A stretch of 64,000 nucleotides of DNA from Nematostella vectensis (GCF_932526225.1 NC_064045.1:5345498-5409497); one strand, 5' to 3'; numbered from the stretch's first letter, positions 32,147 through 43,999 are shown. The notes: generated from the sequence alone by a model not told the origin. Numbers and translations: made by a program.

Positions 32147-32516
32147 ACTTATTTTTCTCTTTTTTAACAGAAAAGTTTGCCCATCCCTCGACCTCTCTAA
32201 CACATTAGCATCAATTATTCTCGCGGCGTATTGAAAATGCTCGTCTTTAAGAGCACGCACAGCTGGGTATAGCATTATTTAAATATAAATCAGAACATTT
32301 TAGCTGGAAAAGTCTAGGAATGATATATGAAATGAAATTTGAATTAATCGCTAAGGGGAATTGTCCTGACATGTTAACGCATTGACTACTGATTGATAAC
32401 TGATTGTTCGTGAGCCCGTGGGTGGGAGGAGCTTTCGCTTTTATAGCGGAACCTCGTGTTCAACAGAAAACAGTTTGTTCATCTTTCGACCTTATATGTA
32501 AGATATTACAAGAAGC

Positions 32517-32589
32517 GCCCGGTTACCTCAGATGGTAGAGCATCAGACTTTTAATCTGAGGGTCATGGGTTCGAGCCCCATATCGGGCG
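32517..32589 (+). tRNA. tRNA-Lys-TTT: tRNA-Lys(TTT) copy 99, weak A box
   Basis: G10C only. 441-bp step. Confidence 0.82.
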
Positions 32590-32957
32590 ACTTATTTTTC
32601 TCTTTTTAACAGAAACGTTTGCCCATCTCTCGACCTCTCTAACACATTAGCATCAATTATTCTCGCGCTGTATTGAAAATGCTCGTCTTTTAGAGCACGC
32701 AAAGCTTGGTATAGCATTATTTAACAATAAATCAGAACATTTTAGCTGGAAATGTCTAGGAATGATATATGAAATGAAATTTGAATTAATCGCTAAGGGG
32801 AATTGTCATGACATGTTGACGCATTGACGACTGATTGATAACTGATTGTTCGTAAGCCCGTGGGTGGGAGGAGCTTTCGCTTTCTAGCGGAACCTCGTGT
32901 TCAACAGAAAACAGTTTGCTGATCTCTCGACCTTATTTGTAAGATATTACAACAAGC

Positions 32958-33030
32958 GCCCGGTTAGCTCAGATGGTAGAGCATCAGACTTTTAATCTGA
33001 GGGTCATGGAATCGAGCCCCATATCGGACG
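32958..33030 (+). pseudogene. tRNA-Lys(TTT) copy 100, B box broken
   Basis: G53A and T54A turn the B box start GGTTCGA into GAATCGA; G71A adds C2-A71. Its partner copy 123 keeps the B box. 147-bp step. Confidence 0.75.
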
Positions 33031-33104
33031 ACTTACTTTGCTCTTTTTAACAGAAAATAGTTTGCACATTTCTCGAAATTTTTTGGTAAGACATGTCTAC
33101 GAGC

Positions 33105-33177
33105 GCCCTGTTAGCTCAGATGGTAGAGCATCAGACTTTTAATCTGAGGGTCATGGGTTCGAGCCCCATATCGGGCG
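33105..33177 (+). tRNA. tRNA-Lys-TTT: tRNA-Lys(TTT) copy 101
   Basis: G5T (T5-C68 mismatch). 147-bp step. Confidence 0.85.
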
Positions 33178-33251
33178 ACTTACTTTGATCTTTTTAACAG
33201 AAAATAGTTTGCACATTTCTCAACCTTTTTTGGTAAGACATGTCTACTAAC

Positions 33252-33324
33252 GCCCGGTTAGCTCAGATGGTAGAGCATCAGACTTTTAATCTGAGGGTCA
33301 TGGGTTCGAGCTCCATATCGGGCG
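33252..33324 (+). tRNA. tRNA-Lys-TTT: tRNA-Lys(TTT) copy 102
   Basis: C61T (G53-T61 wobble). 147-bp step. Confidence 0.9.
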
Positions 33325-33398
33325 ACTTACTTTGATCTTTTTAACAGAAAATAGTTTGCACATTTCTCAACCTTTTTTGGTAAGACATGTCTACTAAC

Positions 33399-33471
33399 GC
33401 CCGGTTAGCTCAGATGGTAGAGCATCAGACTTTTAATCTGAGGGTCATGGGTTCGAGCCCCATATCGGGCG
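33399..33471 (+). tRNA. tRNA-Lys-TTT: tRNA-Lys(TTT) copy 103
   Basis: Consensus; last of four genes joined by three short spacers. 442-bp step. Confidence 0.95.
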
Positions 33472-33840
33472 ACTTATTTTTCTCTTTTTAACAGAAAAGT
33501 TTGCCCATCTCTCGACCTCTCTAAGATATTAGCATCAATTATTCTCGCGCCGTATTGAAAATGCTCGTCTTTTAGAGCACGCACAGCTGGGTATAGCATT
33601 ATTTAAATATAAATCATAACATTTTAGCATGAAAAGTATAGGAATGATATATGAAATGAAATTTGAATTAATAGCTAAGGGGAATTGTCCTGACATGTTA
33701 ACGCATTGACGACTGATTGATAACTGATTGTTCGTGAGCCCGTGGGTGGGAGGAGCTTTCGCTTTTATAGCGGAACCTCGTGTTCAACAGAAAACAGTTT
33801 GCTCATCTTTTGACCTTATATGTAAGATATTACAAGAAGC

Positions 33841-33913
33841 ACCCGGTTACCTCAGACGGTAGAGCATCAGACTTTTAATCTGAGGGTCATGGGTTCGAGC
33901 CCCATATCGGGCG
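33841..33913 (+). tRNA. tRNA-Lys-TTT: tRNA-Lys(TTT) copy 104, weak A box
   Basis: G1A, G10C, T17C. 441-bp step. Confidence 0.77.
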
Positions 33914-34281
33914 ACTTATTTTTCTCTTTTTAACAGAAAAGTTTGCCCATCTCTCGACCTCTCTAACACATTAGCATCAATTATTCTCGCGCTGTATTGA
34001 AAATGCTCGTCTTTTAGAGCACGCAAAGCTTGGTATAGCATTATTTAACTATAAATCAGAACATTTTAGCTTGAAATGTCTAGGAATGATATATGAAATG
34101 AAATTTGAATTAATCGCTAAGGGGAATTGTCCTGACATGTTGACGCATTGACGACTGATTGATAACTGAATGTTCGTGAGCCCGTGGGTGGGAGGAGCTT
34201 TCGCTTTCTAGCGGAACCTCGTGTTCAACAGAAAACAGTTTGCTGATCTCTCGACCTTATTTGTAAGATATTACAACAAGC

Positions 34282-34354
34282 ACCCGGTTAGCTCAGATGG
34301 TAGAGCATCAGACTTTTAATCTGAGGGTCATGTGTTCGAGCCCCATATCGGGCG
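34282..34354 (+). tRNA. tRNA-Lys-TTT: tRNA-Lys(TTT) copy 105
   Basis: G1A and G52T (T52-C62 mismatch). 147-bp step. Confidence 0.78.
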
Positions 34355-34428
34355 ACTTACTTTGCTCTTTTTAACAGAAAATAGTTTGCACATTTCTCAA
34401 CCGTTTTTGGTAAGACATGTCTACTAGC

Positions 34429-34501
34429 GCCTGGTTAGCTCAGATGGTAGAGCATCAGACTTTTAATCTGAGTGTCATGGGTTCGAGCCCCATATCGGGC
34501 G
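34429..34501 (+). tRNA. tRNA-Lys-TTT: tRNA-Lys(TTT) copy 106
   Basis: C4T wobble and G45T. 442-bp step. Confidence 0.9.
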
Positions 34502-34870
34502 ACTTATTTTTCTCTTTTTAAGAGAAACGTTTGCCCATCTCTCGACCTCTCTAACACATTAGCATCAATTATTCTCGCGCTGTATTGAAACTGCTCGTCT
34601 TTTAGAGCACGCAAAGCTTGGTATAGCATTATTCAACTATAAATCAGAACATTTCAGCTGGAAAAGTCTAGGAATGATATATGAAATGAAATTTGAATTA
34701 ATCGCTAAGGGGAATTGTCCTGACATGTTGACGCATTGACGACTGATTGATAACTGATTGTTCGTGAGCCCGTGGGTGGGAGAAGCTTTCGCTTTTATAG
34801 CGGAACCTCGTGTTCAACAGAAAACAGTTTGCTCATCTCTCGACCTTATTTGTAAGATATTACAACGAGC

Positions 34871-34943
34871 GCCCGGTTAGCTCAGATGGTAGAGCATCAG
34901 ACTTTTAATCTGAGGGTCATGGGTTCGAGCCCCATATCGGGCG
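34871..34943 (+). tRNA. tRNA-Lys-TTT: tRNA-Lys(TTT) copy 107
   Basis: Consensus; 442-bp step. Confidence 0.95.
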
Positions 34944-35312
34944 ACTTATTTTTCTCTTTTTAACAGAAACGTTTGCCCATCTCTCGACCTTTCTAACACA
35001 TTAGCATCAATTATTCTCGCGCTGTATTGAAAATGCTCGCCTTTTAGAGCACGCAAAGCTTGGTATAGCATTATTTAACTATAAATCAGAAAATTTCATC
35101 TGGAAAAGTCTAGAAATGATATATGAAATGAAATTTGAATTAATCGCTAAGGGGAATTGTCCTGACATGTTGACGCATTGACGACTGATTGATAACTGAT
35201 TGTTCGTGAGCCCGTGGGTGGGAGGAGCTTTCGCTTTTATAGCGGAACCTCGTGTTCAACAGAAAACAGTTTGCTCGTCTCTCAACCTTATTTGTAACAT
35301 ATTACAACAAGC

Positions 35313-35385
35313 GCCCGGTTAGCTCAGATGGTAGAGCATCAGACTTTTAATCTGAGGGTCATGGGTTCGAGCCACATATCGGGCG
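35313..35385 (+). tRNA. tRNA-Lys-TTT: tRNA-Lys(TTT) copy 108
   Basis: C62A. 147-bp step. Confidence 0.87.
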
Positions 35386-35459
35386 ACTTACTTTGCTCAT
35401 TTTAACAGAAAATAGTTTGCACATTTCTCGACCTTTTTTGGTAAGACATGTCTACGAGC

Positions 35460-35532
35460 GCCCGGTTAGCTCAGATGGTAGAGCATCAGACTTTTAATCT
35501 GAGGGTCATGGGTTCGAGCCCCATATCGGGCG
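35460..35532 (+). tRNA. tRNA-Lys-TTT: tRNA-Lys(TTT) copy 109
   Basis: Consensus; trailer starts AATTATTTTT. 442-bp step. Confidence 0.95.
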
Positions 35533-35901
35533 AATTATTTTTCTCTTTTTAACAGAAAAGTTTGCCCATCTCTCGACCTCTCTAACACATTAGCATCAAT
35601 TATTCTCGCGCAGTATTGAAAATGCTCGTCTTTAAGAGCACGCACAGCTGGGTATAGCATTATTTAAATATAAATCAGGACATTTTAGCTGGAAAAGTCT
35701 AGGAATGATATATGAAATGAAATTTGAATTAATCGCTAAGGGGAATTGTCCTGACATGTTGACGCATTGACGACTGATTGATAACTGATTGTTCGTGAGC
35801 CCGTGGGTGGGAGGAGCTTTCCCTTTTATAGCGGAACCTCGTGTTCAACAGAAAACAGTTTGCTCATCTCTCGACCTTATTTGTAAGATATTACAACAAG
35901 C

Positions 35902-35974
35902 GCCCGGTTAGCTCAGATGGTAGAGCATCAGACTTTTAATCTGAGGGTCATGGGTTCAAGCCCAATATCGGGCG
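35902..35974 (+). tRNA. tRNA-Lys-TTT: tRNA-Lys(TTT) copy 110
   Basis: G57A and C63A. 147-bp step. Confidence 0.85.
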
Positions 35975-36048
35975 ACTTACTTTGCTCTTTTTAACAGAAA
36001 ATAGTTTGCACATTTCTCGACCTTTTTTGGTAAGACATGTCTACGAGC

Positions 36049-36121
36049 GCCCGGTTGGCTCAGATGGTAGAGCATCAGACTTTTAATCTGAGGGTCATGG
36101 GTTCGAGCCCCATATCGGGCG
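36049..36121 (+). tRNA. tRNA-Lys-TTT: tRNA-Lys(TTT) copy 111
   Basis: A9G. 442-bp step. Confidence 0.92.
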
Positions 36122-36490
36122 ACTTATTTTTCTCTTTTTAACAGAAAAGTTTGCCCATCTCTCGACCTCTCTAACACATTAGCATCAATTATTCTCGCGC
36201 CGTATTGAAAATGCTCGTCTTTTAGAGCACGCACAGCTGGGTATAGCATTATTTAAATATAAATCAGAACATTTTAGCTGGAAAAGTCTAGAAAAGAAAT
36301 ATGAAATGAAATTTGAATTAAGCCCTTGAGGGAATTGTCCTGACATGTTGACGCATTGACGACTGATTGATAACTGATTGTTCGTGAGCCCGTGGGTGGG
36401 AGGAGCTTTCGCTTTTATAGCGGAACCTCGTGTTCAACAGAAAACAGTTTGCTCATCTTTTGACCTTATATGTAAGATATTACAAGAAGC

Positions 36491-36563
36491 ACCCGGTTAC
36501 CTCAGACGGTAGAGCATCAGACTTTTAATCTGAGGGTCATGGGTTCGAGCCTCATATCGGGCG
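36491..36563 (+). tRNA. tRNA-Lys-TTT: tRNA-Lys(TTT) copy 112, weak A box
   Basis: G1A, G10C, T17C, C62T (G52-T62 wobble). 442-bp step. Confidence 0.75.
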
Positions 36564-36932
36564 ACTTATTTTTCTCTTTTTAACAGAAAAGTTTGCCCAT
36601 CTCTCGACCTCTCTAACACATTAGAATCAATTATTCTCGCGCAGTATTGAAAATGCTCGTCTTTAAGAGCACGCACAGCTGGGTATAGCATTATTTAAAT
36701 ATAAATCAGGAAATTTTAGCTGGAAAAGTCTAGGAATGATATATGAAATGAAATTTGAATTAATCGCTAAGGGGAATTGTCCTGACATGTTGACGCATTG
36801 ACGACTGATTGATAACTGATTGTTCGTGAGCCCGTGGGTGGGAGGAGCTTTCCCTTTTATAGCGGAACCTCGTGTTCAACAGAAAACAGTTTGCTCATCT
36901 CTCGACCTTATTTGTAAGATATTACAACAAGC

Positions 36933-37005
36933 GCCCGGTTAGCTCAGATGGTAGAGCATCAGACTTTTAATCTGAGGGTCATAGGTTCAAGCCCAATATC
37001 GGGCG
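36933..37005 (+). tRNA. tRNA-Lys-TTT: tRNA-Lys(TTT) copy 113
   Basis: G51A, G57A, C63A (A51-A63 mismatch). 147-bp step. Confidence 0.82.
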
Positions 37006-37079
37006 ACTTACTTTGCTCTTTTTAACAGAAAATAGTTTGCACATTTCTCGACCTTTTTTTGTAAGACATGTCTACGAGC

Positions 37080-37152
37080 GCCCGGTTGGCTCAGATGGTA
37101 GAGCATCAGACTTTTAATCTGAGGGTCATGGGTTCGAGCCCCATATCGGGCG
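37080..37152 (+). tRNA. tRNA-Lys-TTT: tRNA-Lys(TTT) copy 114
   Basis: A9G. 442-bp step. Confidence 0.92.
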
Positions 37153-37521
37153 ACTTATTTTTCTCTTTTTAACAGAAAAGTTTGCCCATCTCTCGACCTC
37201 TCTAACACATTAGCATCAATGATTCTCGCGCCGTATTGAAAATGCTCGTCTTTTAGAGCACGCACAGCTGGGTATAGCATTATTTAAATATAAATCATAA
37301 CATTTTAGCATGAAAAGTATAGGAATGATATATGAAATGAAATTTGAATTAATAGCTAAGGGGAATTGTCCTGACATGTTAACGCATTGACGACTGATTG
37401 ATAACTGATTGTTCGTGAGCCCGTGGGTGGGAGGAGCTTTCGCTTTTATAGCGGAACCTCGTGTTCAACAGAAAACAGTTTGCTCATCTCTCGACCTTAT
37501 TTGTAAGATACTACAACGAGC

Positions 37522-37594
37522 GCCCGGTTAGCTCAGATGGTAGAGCATCAGACTTTTAATCTGAGGGTCATGGGTTCGAGCCCCATATCGGGCG
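37522..37594 (+). tRNA. tRNA-Lys-TTT: tRNA-Lys(TTT) copy 115
   Basis: Consensus; 442-bp step. Confidence 0.95.
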
Positions 37595-37963
37595 ACTTAT
37601 TTTTCTCTTTTTAACAGAAACGTTTGCCCATCTCTCGACCTCTCTAACACATTACCATCAATTATTCTCGCGCTGTATTGAAAATGCTTGCCTTTTAGAG
37701 CACGCAAAGCTTGGTATAGCATTATTTAACTATAAATCAGAACATTTCAGCTGGAAAAGTCTAGAAATGATATATGAAATGAAATTTGAATTAATCGCTA
37801 AGGGAAATTGTCCTGACATGTTGACGCATTGACGACTGATTGATAACTGATTGTTCGTGAGCCCGTGGGTGGGAGGAGCTTTCGCTTTTATAGCGGAACC
37901 TCGTGTTCAACAGAAAACAGTTTGCTCATCTCTCGACCTTATTTGTAAGATATTACAACAAGC

Positions 37964-38036
37964 GCCCGGTTAGCTCAGATGGTAGAGCATCAGACTTTTA
38001 ATCTGAGGGTCATGGGTTCAAGCCCAATATCGGGCG
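37964..38036 (+). tRNA. tRNA-Lys-TTT: tRNA-Lys(TTT) copy 116
   Basis: G57A and C63A. 147-bp step. Confidence 0.85.
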
Positions 38037-38110
38037 ACTTACTTTGCTCTTTTTAACAGAAAATAGTTTGCACATTTCTCGACCTTTTTTGGTAAGACAT
38101 GTCTACGAGC

Positions 38111-38183
38111 GCCCGGTTGGCTCAGATGGTAGAGCATCAGACTTTTAATCTGAGGGTCATGGGTTCGAGCCCCATATCGGGCG
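38111..38183 (+). tRNA. tRNA-Lys-TTT: tRNA-Lys(TTT) copy 117
   Basis: A9G. 442-bp step. Confidence 0.92.
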
Positions 38184-38552
38184 ACTTATTTTTCTCTTTT
38201 TAACAGAAAAGTTTGCCCATCTCTCGACCTCTCTAACACATTAGCATCAATTATTCTCGCGCCGTATTGAAAATGCTCGTCTTTTAGAGCACGCACAGCT
38301 GGGTATAGCATTATTTAAATATAAATCAGAACATTTTAGCTGGAAAAGTCTAGGAAAGATATATGAAATGAAATTTGAATTGAGCCCTTAAGGGAATTGT
38401 CCTGACATGTTGACGCATTGACGACTGATTGATAACTGATTGTTCGTGAGCCCGTGGGTGGGAGGAGCTTTCGCTTTTCTAGCGGAACCTCGTGTTCAAC
38501 AGAAAACAGTTTGCTAATCTTTCGACCTTATATGTAAGATATTACAAGAAGA

Positions 38553-38625
38553 ACCCGGTTACCTCAGATGGTAGAGCATCAGACTTTTAATCTGAGGGTC
38601 ATGGGTTCGAGCCCCATATCGGGCG
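38553..38625 (+). tRNA. tRNA-Lys-TTT: tRNA-Lys(TTT) copy 118, weak A box
   Basis: G1A and G10C. 442-bp step. Confidence 0.78.
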
Positions 38626-38994
38626 ACATATTTTTCTCTTTTTAACAGAAAAGTTTGCCCATCTCTCGACCTCTCTAACACATTAGCATCAATTATTCTC
38701 GCGCTGTATTGAAAATACTTGTCTTTTAGAGCACGCAAAGCTTGGTATAGCATTATTTAAATATAAATCAGAACATTTTAGCTGGAAAAGTCTAGGAATG
38801 ATATATGAAATGAAATTTGGATTAATTGCTAAGGGGAATTGTCCTGACATGTTTATGCATTGACGACTGATTGATAACTGATTGTTCGTGAGCCCGTGGG
38901 TGGGAGGAGCTTTCGCTTTTATAGCGGAACCTCGTGTTCAACAGAAAACAGTTTGCTGATCTCTCGACATTATTTGTAAGATATTACAACAAGC

Positions 38995-39067
38995 GCCCGG
39001 TTAGCTCAGATGGTAGAGCATCAGACTTTTAATCTGAGGGTCATGGGTTCGAGCCCCATATCGGGCG
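38995..39067 (+). tRNA. tRNA-Lys-TTT: tRNA-Lys(TTT) copy 119
   Basis: Consensus; 441-bp step. Confidence 0.95.
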
Positions 39068-39435
39068 ACTTATTTTTCTCTTTTTAACAGAAACGTTTGC
39101 CCATCTCTCGACCTCTCTAACACATTAGCATCAATTATTCTCGCGCTGTATTGAAAATGCTCGTATTTCAGAGCACGCAAAGCTTGGTATAGCATTATTT
39201 AAATAAAAATCAGAACATTTTAGCAGGAAAAGTCTAGGAATGATATATGAAATGAATTTGAATTAATCGCTAAGGGGAATTGTCCTGACATGTTGACGCA
39301 TTGACGACTGATTGATAACTGATTGTTCGTGAGCCCGTTGGTGGAAGGAGCTTTCGCTTTTATAGCGGAACCTCGTGTTCAACAGAAAACAGTTTGCTCA
39401 TCTCTCGACCTTATTTGTAAGATATTACAACAAGC

Positions 39436-39508
39436 GCCCGGTTAGCTCAGATGGTAGAGCATCAGACTTTTAATCTGAGGGTCATGGGTTCGAGCCCCAT
39501 ATCGGGCG
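39436..39508 (+). tRNA. tRNA-Lys-TTT: tRNA-Lys(TTT) copy 120
   Basis: Consensus; 147-bp step. Confidence 0.95.
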
Positions 39509-39582
39509 ACTTACTTTGCATTTTTTAACAGAAAATAGTTTGGACATTTCTCGACCTTTTTTGGTAAGACATGTCTACGAGC

Positions 39583-39655
39583 GCCCGGTTAGCTCAGATG
39601 GTAGAGCATCAGACTTTTAATCTGAGGGTCATGGGTTCGAGCCCCATACCGGGCG
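39583..39655 (+). tRNA. tRNA-Lys-TTT: tRNA-Lys(TTT) copy 121
   Basis: T67C. 443-bp step. Confidence 0.94.
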
Positions 39656-40025
39656 ACTTATTTTTCTCTTTTTTAACAGAAAAGTTTGCCCATCCCTCGA
39701 CCTCTCTAACACATTAGCATCAATTATTCTCGCGGCGTATTGAAAATGCTCGTCTTTAAGAGCACGCACAGCTGGGTATAGCATTATTTAAATATAAATC
39801 AGAACATTTTAGCTGGAAAAGTCTAGGAATGATATATGAAATGAAATTTGAATTAATCGCTAAGGGGAATTGTCCTGACATGTTAACGCATTGACTACTG
39901 ATTGATAACTGATTGTTCGTGAGCCCGTGGGTGGGAGGAGCTTTCGCTTTTATAGCGGAACCTCGTGTTCAACAGAAAACAGTTTGTTCATCTTTCGACC
40001 TTATATGTAAGATATTACAAGAAGC

Positions 40026-40098
40026 GCCCGGTTACCTCAGATGGTAGAGCATCAGACTTTTAATCTGAGGGTCATGGGTTCGAGCCCCATATCGGGCG
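40026..40098 (+). tRNA. tRNA-Lys-TTT: tRNA-Lys(TTT) copy 122, weak A box
   Basis: G10C. 441-bp step. Confidence 0.82.
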
Positions 40099-40466
40099 AC
40101 TTATTTTTCTCTTTTTAACAGAAACGTTTGCCCATCTCTCGACCTCTCTAACACATTAGCATCAATTATTCTCGCGCTGTATTGAAAATGCTCGTCTTTT
40201 AGAGCACGCAAAGCTTGGTATAGCATTATTTAACAATAAATCAGAACATTTTAGCTGGAAAAGTCTAGGAATGATATATGAAATGAAATTTGAATTAATC
40301 GCTAAGGGGAATTGTCATGACATGTTGACGCATTGACGACTGATTGATAACTGATTGTTCGTAAGCCCGTGGGTGGGAGGAGCTTTCGCTTTCTAGCGGA
40401 ACCTCGTGTTCAACAGAAAACAGTTTGCTGATCTCTCGACCTTATTTGTAAGATATTACAACAAGC

Positions 40467-40539
40467 GCCCGGTTAGCTCAGATGGTAGAGCATCAGACTT
40501 TTAATCTGAGGGTCATGGGTTCGAGCCCCATATCGGACG
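40467..40539 (+). tRNA. tRNA-Lys-TTT: tRNA-Lys(TTT) copy 123
   Basis: G71A (C2-A71). 147-bp step. Confidence 0.85.
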
Positions 40540-40613
40540 ACTTACTTTGCTCTTTTTAACAGAAAATAGTTTGCACATTTCTCGAAATTTTTTGGTAAGA
40601 CATGTCTACGAGC

Positions 40614-40686
40614 GCCCTGTTAGCTCAGATGGTAGAGCATCAGACTTTTAATCTGAGGGTCATGGGTTCGAGCCCCATATCGGGCG
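40614..40686 (+). tRNA. tRNA-Lys-TTT: tRNA-Lys(TTT) copy 124
   Basis: G5T (T5-C68). 147-bp step. Confidence 0.85.
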
Positions 40687-40760
40687 ACTTACTTTGATCT
40701 TTTTAACAGAAAATAGTTTGCACATTTCTCAACCTTTTTTGGTAAGACATGTCTACTAAC

Positions 40761-40833
40761 GCCCGGTTAGCTCAGATGGTAGAGCATCAGACTTTTAATC
40801 TGAGGGTCATGGGTTCGAGCTCCATATCGGGCG
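40761..40833 (+). tRNA. tRNA-Lys-TTT: tRNA-Lys(TTT) copy 125
   Basis: C61T wobble. 147-bp step. Confidence 0.9.
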
Positions 40834-40907
40834 ACTTACTTTGATCTTTTTAACAGAAAATAGTTTGCACATTTCTCAACCTTTTTTGGTAAGACATGTC
40901 TACTAAC

Positions 40908-40980
40908 GCCCGGTTAGCTCGGATGGTAGAGCATCAGACTTTTAATCTGAGGGTCATGGGTTCGAGCCCCATATCGGGCG
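40908..40980 (+). tRNA. tRNA-Lys-TTT: tRNA-Lys(TTT) copy 126
   Basis: A14G: the near-universal A14, which normally pairs with U8, is lost. Block partner copy 103 has A14. 442-bp step. Confidence 0.82.
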
Positions 40981-41349
40981 ACTTATTTTTCTCTTTTTAA
41001 CAGAAAAGTTTGCCCATCTCTCGACCTCTCTAAGATATTAGCATCAATTATTCTCGCGCCGTATTGAAAATGCTCGTCTTTTAGAGCACGCACAGCTGGG
41101 TATAGCATTATTTAAATATAAATCATAACATTTTAGCATGAAAAGTATAGGAATGATATATGAAATGAAATTTGAATTAATAGCTAAGGGGAATTGTCCT
41201 GACATGTTAACGCATTGACGACTGATTGATAACTGATTGTTCGTGAGCCCGTGGGTGGGAGGAGCTTTCGCTTTTATAGCGGAACCTCGTGTTCAACAGA
41301 AAACAGTTTGCTCATCTTTTGACCTTATATGTAAGATATTACAAGAAGC

Positions 41350-41422
41350 ACCCGGTTACCTCAGACGGTAGAGCATCAGACTTTTAATCTGAGGGTCATG
41401 GGTTCGAGCCCCATATCGGGCG
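41350..41422 (+). tRNA. tRNA-Lys-TTT: tRNA-Lys(TTT) copy 127, weak A box
   Basis: G1A, G10C, T17C. 441-bp step. Confidence 0.77.
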
Positions 41423-41790
41423 ACTTATTTTTCTCTTTTTAACAGAAAAGTTTGCCCATCTCTCGACCTCTCTAACACATTAGCATCAATTATTCTCGCG
41501 CTGTATTGAAAATGCTCGTCTTTTAGAGCACGCAAAGCTTGGTATAGCATTATTTAACTATAAATCAGAACATTTTAGCTTGAAATGTCTAGGAATGATA
41601 TATGAAATGAAATTTGAATTAATCGCTAAGGGGAATTGTCCTGACATGTTGACGCATTGACGACTGATTGATAACTGAATGTTCGTGAGCCCGTGGGTGG
41701 GAGGAGCTTTCGCTTTCTAGCGGAACCTCGTGTTCAACAGAAAACAGTTTGCTGATCTCTCGACCTTATTTGTAAGATATTACAACAAGC

Positions 41791-41863
41791 ACCCGGTTAG
41801 CTCAGATGGTAGAGCATCAGACTTTTAATCTGAGGGTCATGGGTTCGAGCCCCATATCGGGCG
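41791..41863 (+). tRNA. tRNA-Lys-TTT: tRNA-Lys(TTT) copy 128
   Basis: G1A only (A1-C72). 147-bp step. Confidence 0.85.
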
Positions 41864-41937
41864 ACTTACTTTGCTCTTTTTAACAGAAAATAGTTTGCAC
41901 ATTTCTCAACCGTTTTTGGTAAGACATGTCTACTAGC

Positions 41938-42010
41938 GCCTGGTTAGCTCAGATGGTAGAGCATCAGACTTTTAATCTGAGTGTCATGGGTTCGAGCCCC
42001 ATATCGGGCG
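41938..42010 (+). tRNA. tRNA-Lys-TTT: tRNA-Lys(TTT) copy 129
   Basis: C4T wobble and G45T. 442-bp step. Confidence 0.9.
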
Positions 42011-42379
42011 ACTTATTTTTCTCTTTTTAAGAGAAACGTTTGCCCATCTCTCGACCTCTCTAACACATTAGCATCAATTATTCTCGCGCTGTATTGAAAC
42101 TGCTCGTCTTTTAGAGCACGCAAAGCTTGGTATAGCATTATTCAACTATAAATCAGAACATTTCAGCTGGAAAAGTCTAGGAATGATATATGAAATGAAA
42201 TTTGAATTAATCGCTAAGGGGAATTGTCCTGACATGTTGACGCATTGACGACTGATTGATAACTGATTGTTCGTGAGCCCGTGGGTGGGAGAAGCTTTCG
42301 CTTTTATAGCGGAACCTCGTGTTCAACAGAAAACAGTTTGCTCATCTCTCGACCTTATTTGTAAGATATTACAACGAGC

Positions 42380-42452
42380 GCCCGGTTAGCTCAGATGGTA
42401 GAGCATCAGACTTTTAATCTGAGGGTCATGGGTTCGAGCCCCATATCGGGCG
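42380..42452 (+). tRNA. tRNA-Lys-TTT: tRNA-Lys(TTT) copy 130
   Basis: Consensus; 442-bp step. Confidence 0.95.
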
Positions 42453-42821
42453 ACTTATTTTTCTCTTTTTAACAGAAACGTTTGCCCATCTCTCGACCTT
42501 TCTAACACATTAGCATCAATTATTCTCGCGCTGTATTGAAAATGCTCGCCTTTTAGAGCACGCAAAGCTTGGTATAGCATTATTTAACTATAAATCAGAA
42601 CATTTCATCTGGAAAAGTCTAGAAATGATATATGAAATGAAATTTGAATTAATCGCTAAGGGGAATTGTCCTGACATGTTGACGCATTGACGACTGATTG
42701 ATAACTGATTGTTCGTGAGCCCGTGGGTGGGAGGAGCTTTCGCTTTTATAGCGGAACCTCGTGTTCAACAGAAAACAGTTTGCTCATCTCTCAACCTTAT
42801 TTGTAACATATTACAACAAGC

Positions 42822-42894
42822 GCCCGGTTAGCTCAGATGGTAGAGCATCAGACTTTTAATCTGAGGGTCATGGGTTCGAGCCACATATCGGGCG
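42822..42894 (+). tRNA. tRNA-Lys-TTT: tRNA-Lys(TTT) copy 131
   Basis: C62A. 147-bp step. Confidence 0.87.
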
Positions 42895-42968
42895 ACTTAC
42901 TTTGCTCATTTTAACAGAAAATAGTTTGCACATTTCTCGACCTTTTTTGGTAAGACATGTCTACGAGC

Positions 42969-43041
42969 GCCCGGTTAGCTCAGATGGTAGAGCATCAGAC
43001 TTTTAATCTGAGGGTCATGGGTTCGAGCCCCATATCGGGCG
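42969..43041 (+). tRNA. tRNA-Lys-TTT: tRNA-Lys(TTT) copy 132
   Basis: Consensus; 442-bp step. Confidence 0.95.
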
Positions 43042-43410
43042 AATTATTTTTCTCTTTTTAACAGAAAAGTTTGCCCATCTCTCGACCTCTCTAACACATT
43101 AGCATCAATTATTCTCGCGCAGTATTGAAAATGCTCGTCTTTAAGAGCACGCACAGCTGGGTATAGCATTATTTAAATATAAATCAGGACATTTTAGCTG
43201 GAAAAGTCTAGGAATGATATATGAAATGAAATTTGAATTAATCGCTAAGGGGAATTGTCCTGACATGTTGACGCATTGACGACTGATTGATAACTGATTG
43301 TTCGTGAGCCCGTGGGTGGGAGGAGCTTTCCCTTTTATAGCGGAACCTCGTGTTCAACAGAAAACAGTTTGCTCATCTCTCGACCTTATTTGTAAGATAT
43401 TACAACAAGC

Positions 43411-43483
43411 GCCCGGTTAGCTCAGATGGTAGAGCATCAGACTTTTAATCTGAGGGTCATGGGTTCAAGCCCAATATCGGGCG
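43411..43483 (+). tRNA. tRNA-Lys-TTT: tRNA-Lys(TTT) copy 133
   Basis: G57A and C63A. 147-bp step. Confidence 0.85.
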
Positions 43484-43557
43484 ACTTACTTTGCTCTTTT
43501 TAACAGAAAATAGTTTGCACATTTCTCGACCTTTTTTGGTAAGACATGTCTACGAGC

Positions 43558-43630
43558 GCCCGGTTGGCTCAGATGGTAGAGCATCAGACTTTTAATCTGA
43601 GGGTCATGGGTTCGAGCCCCATATCGGGCG
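43558..43630 (+). tRNA. tRNA-Lys-TTT: tRNA-Lys(TTT) copy 134
   Basis: A9G. 442-bp step. Confidence 0.92.
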
Positions 43631-43999
43631 ACTTATTTTTCTCTTTTTAACAGAAAAGTTTGCCCATCTCTCGACCTCTCTAACACATTAGCATCAATTA
43701 TTCTCGCGCCGTATTGAAAATGCTCGTCTTTTAGAGCACGCACAGCTGGGTATAGCATTATTTAAATATAAATCAGAACATTTTAGCTGGAAAAGTCTAG
43801 AAAAGAAATATGAAATGAAATTTGAATTAAGCCCTTAAGGGAATTGTCCTGACATGTTGACGCATTGACGACTGATTGATAACTGATTGTTCGTGAGCCC
43901 GTGGGTGGGAGGAGCTTTCGCTTTTATAGCGGAACCTCGTGTTCAACAGAAAACAGTTTGCTCATCTTTTGACCTTATATGTAAGATATTACAAGAAGC

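Larger units (their letters stand above)
31044..37521. repeat. higher-order block, shift 7509 bp
   Basis: Twenty consecutive genes (copies 95-114) recur as copies 118-137 (38,553-45,030) at exactly +7509. Shared marks include G5T, C61T, several G1A genes and the A9G genes. Small later changes separate the two, e.g. copy 100 has GGAATCG where copy 123 keeps GGTTCG. Confidence 0.88.
42380..43999. repeat. higher-order block, shift 3681 bp
   Basis: Copies 130-134 recur as copies 141-145 (46,061-47,680) with the same steps 442, 147, 442, 147 and the same C62A, G57A/C63A and A9G genes. Confidence 0.8.
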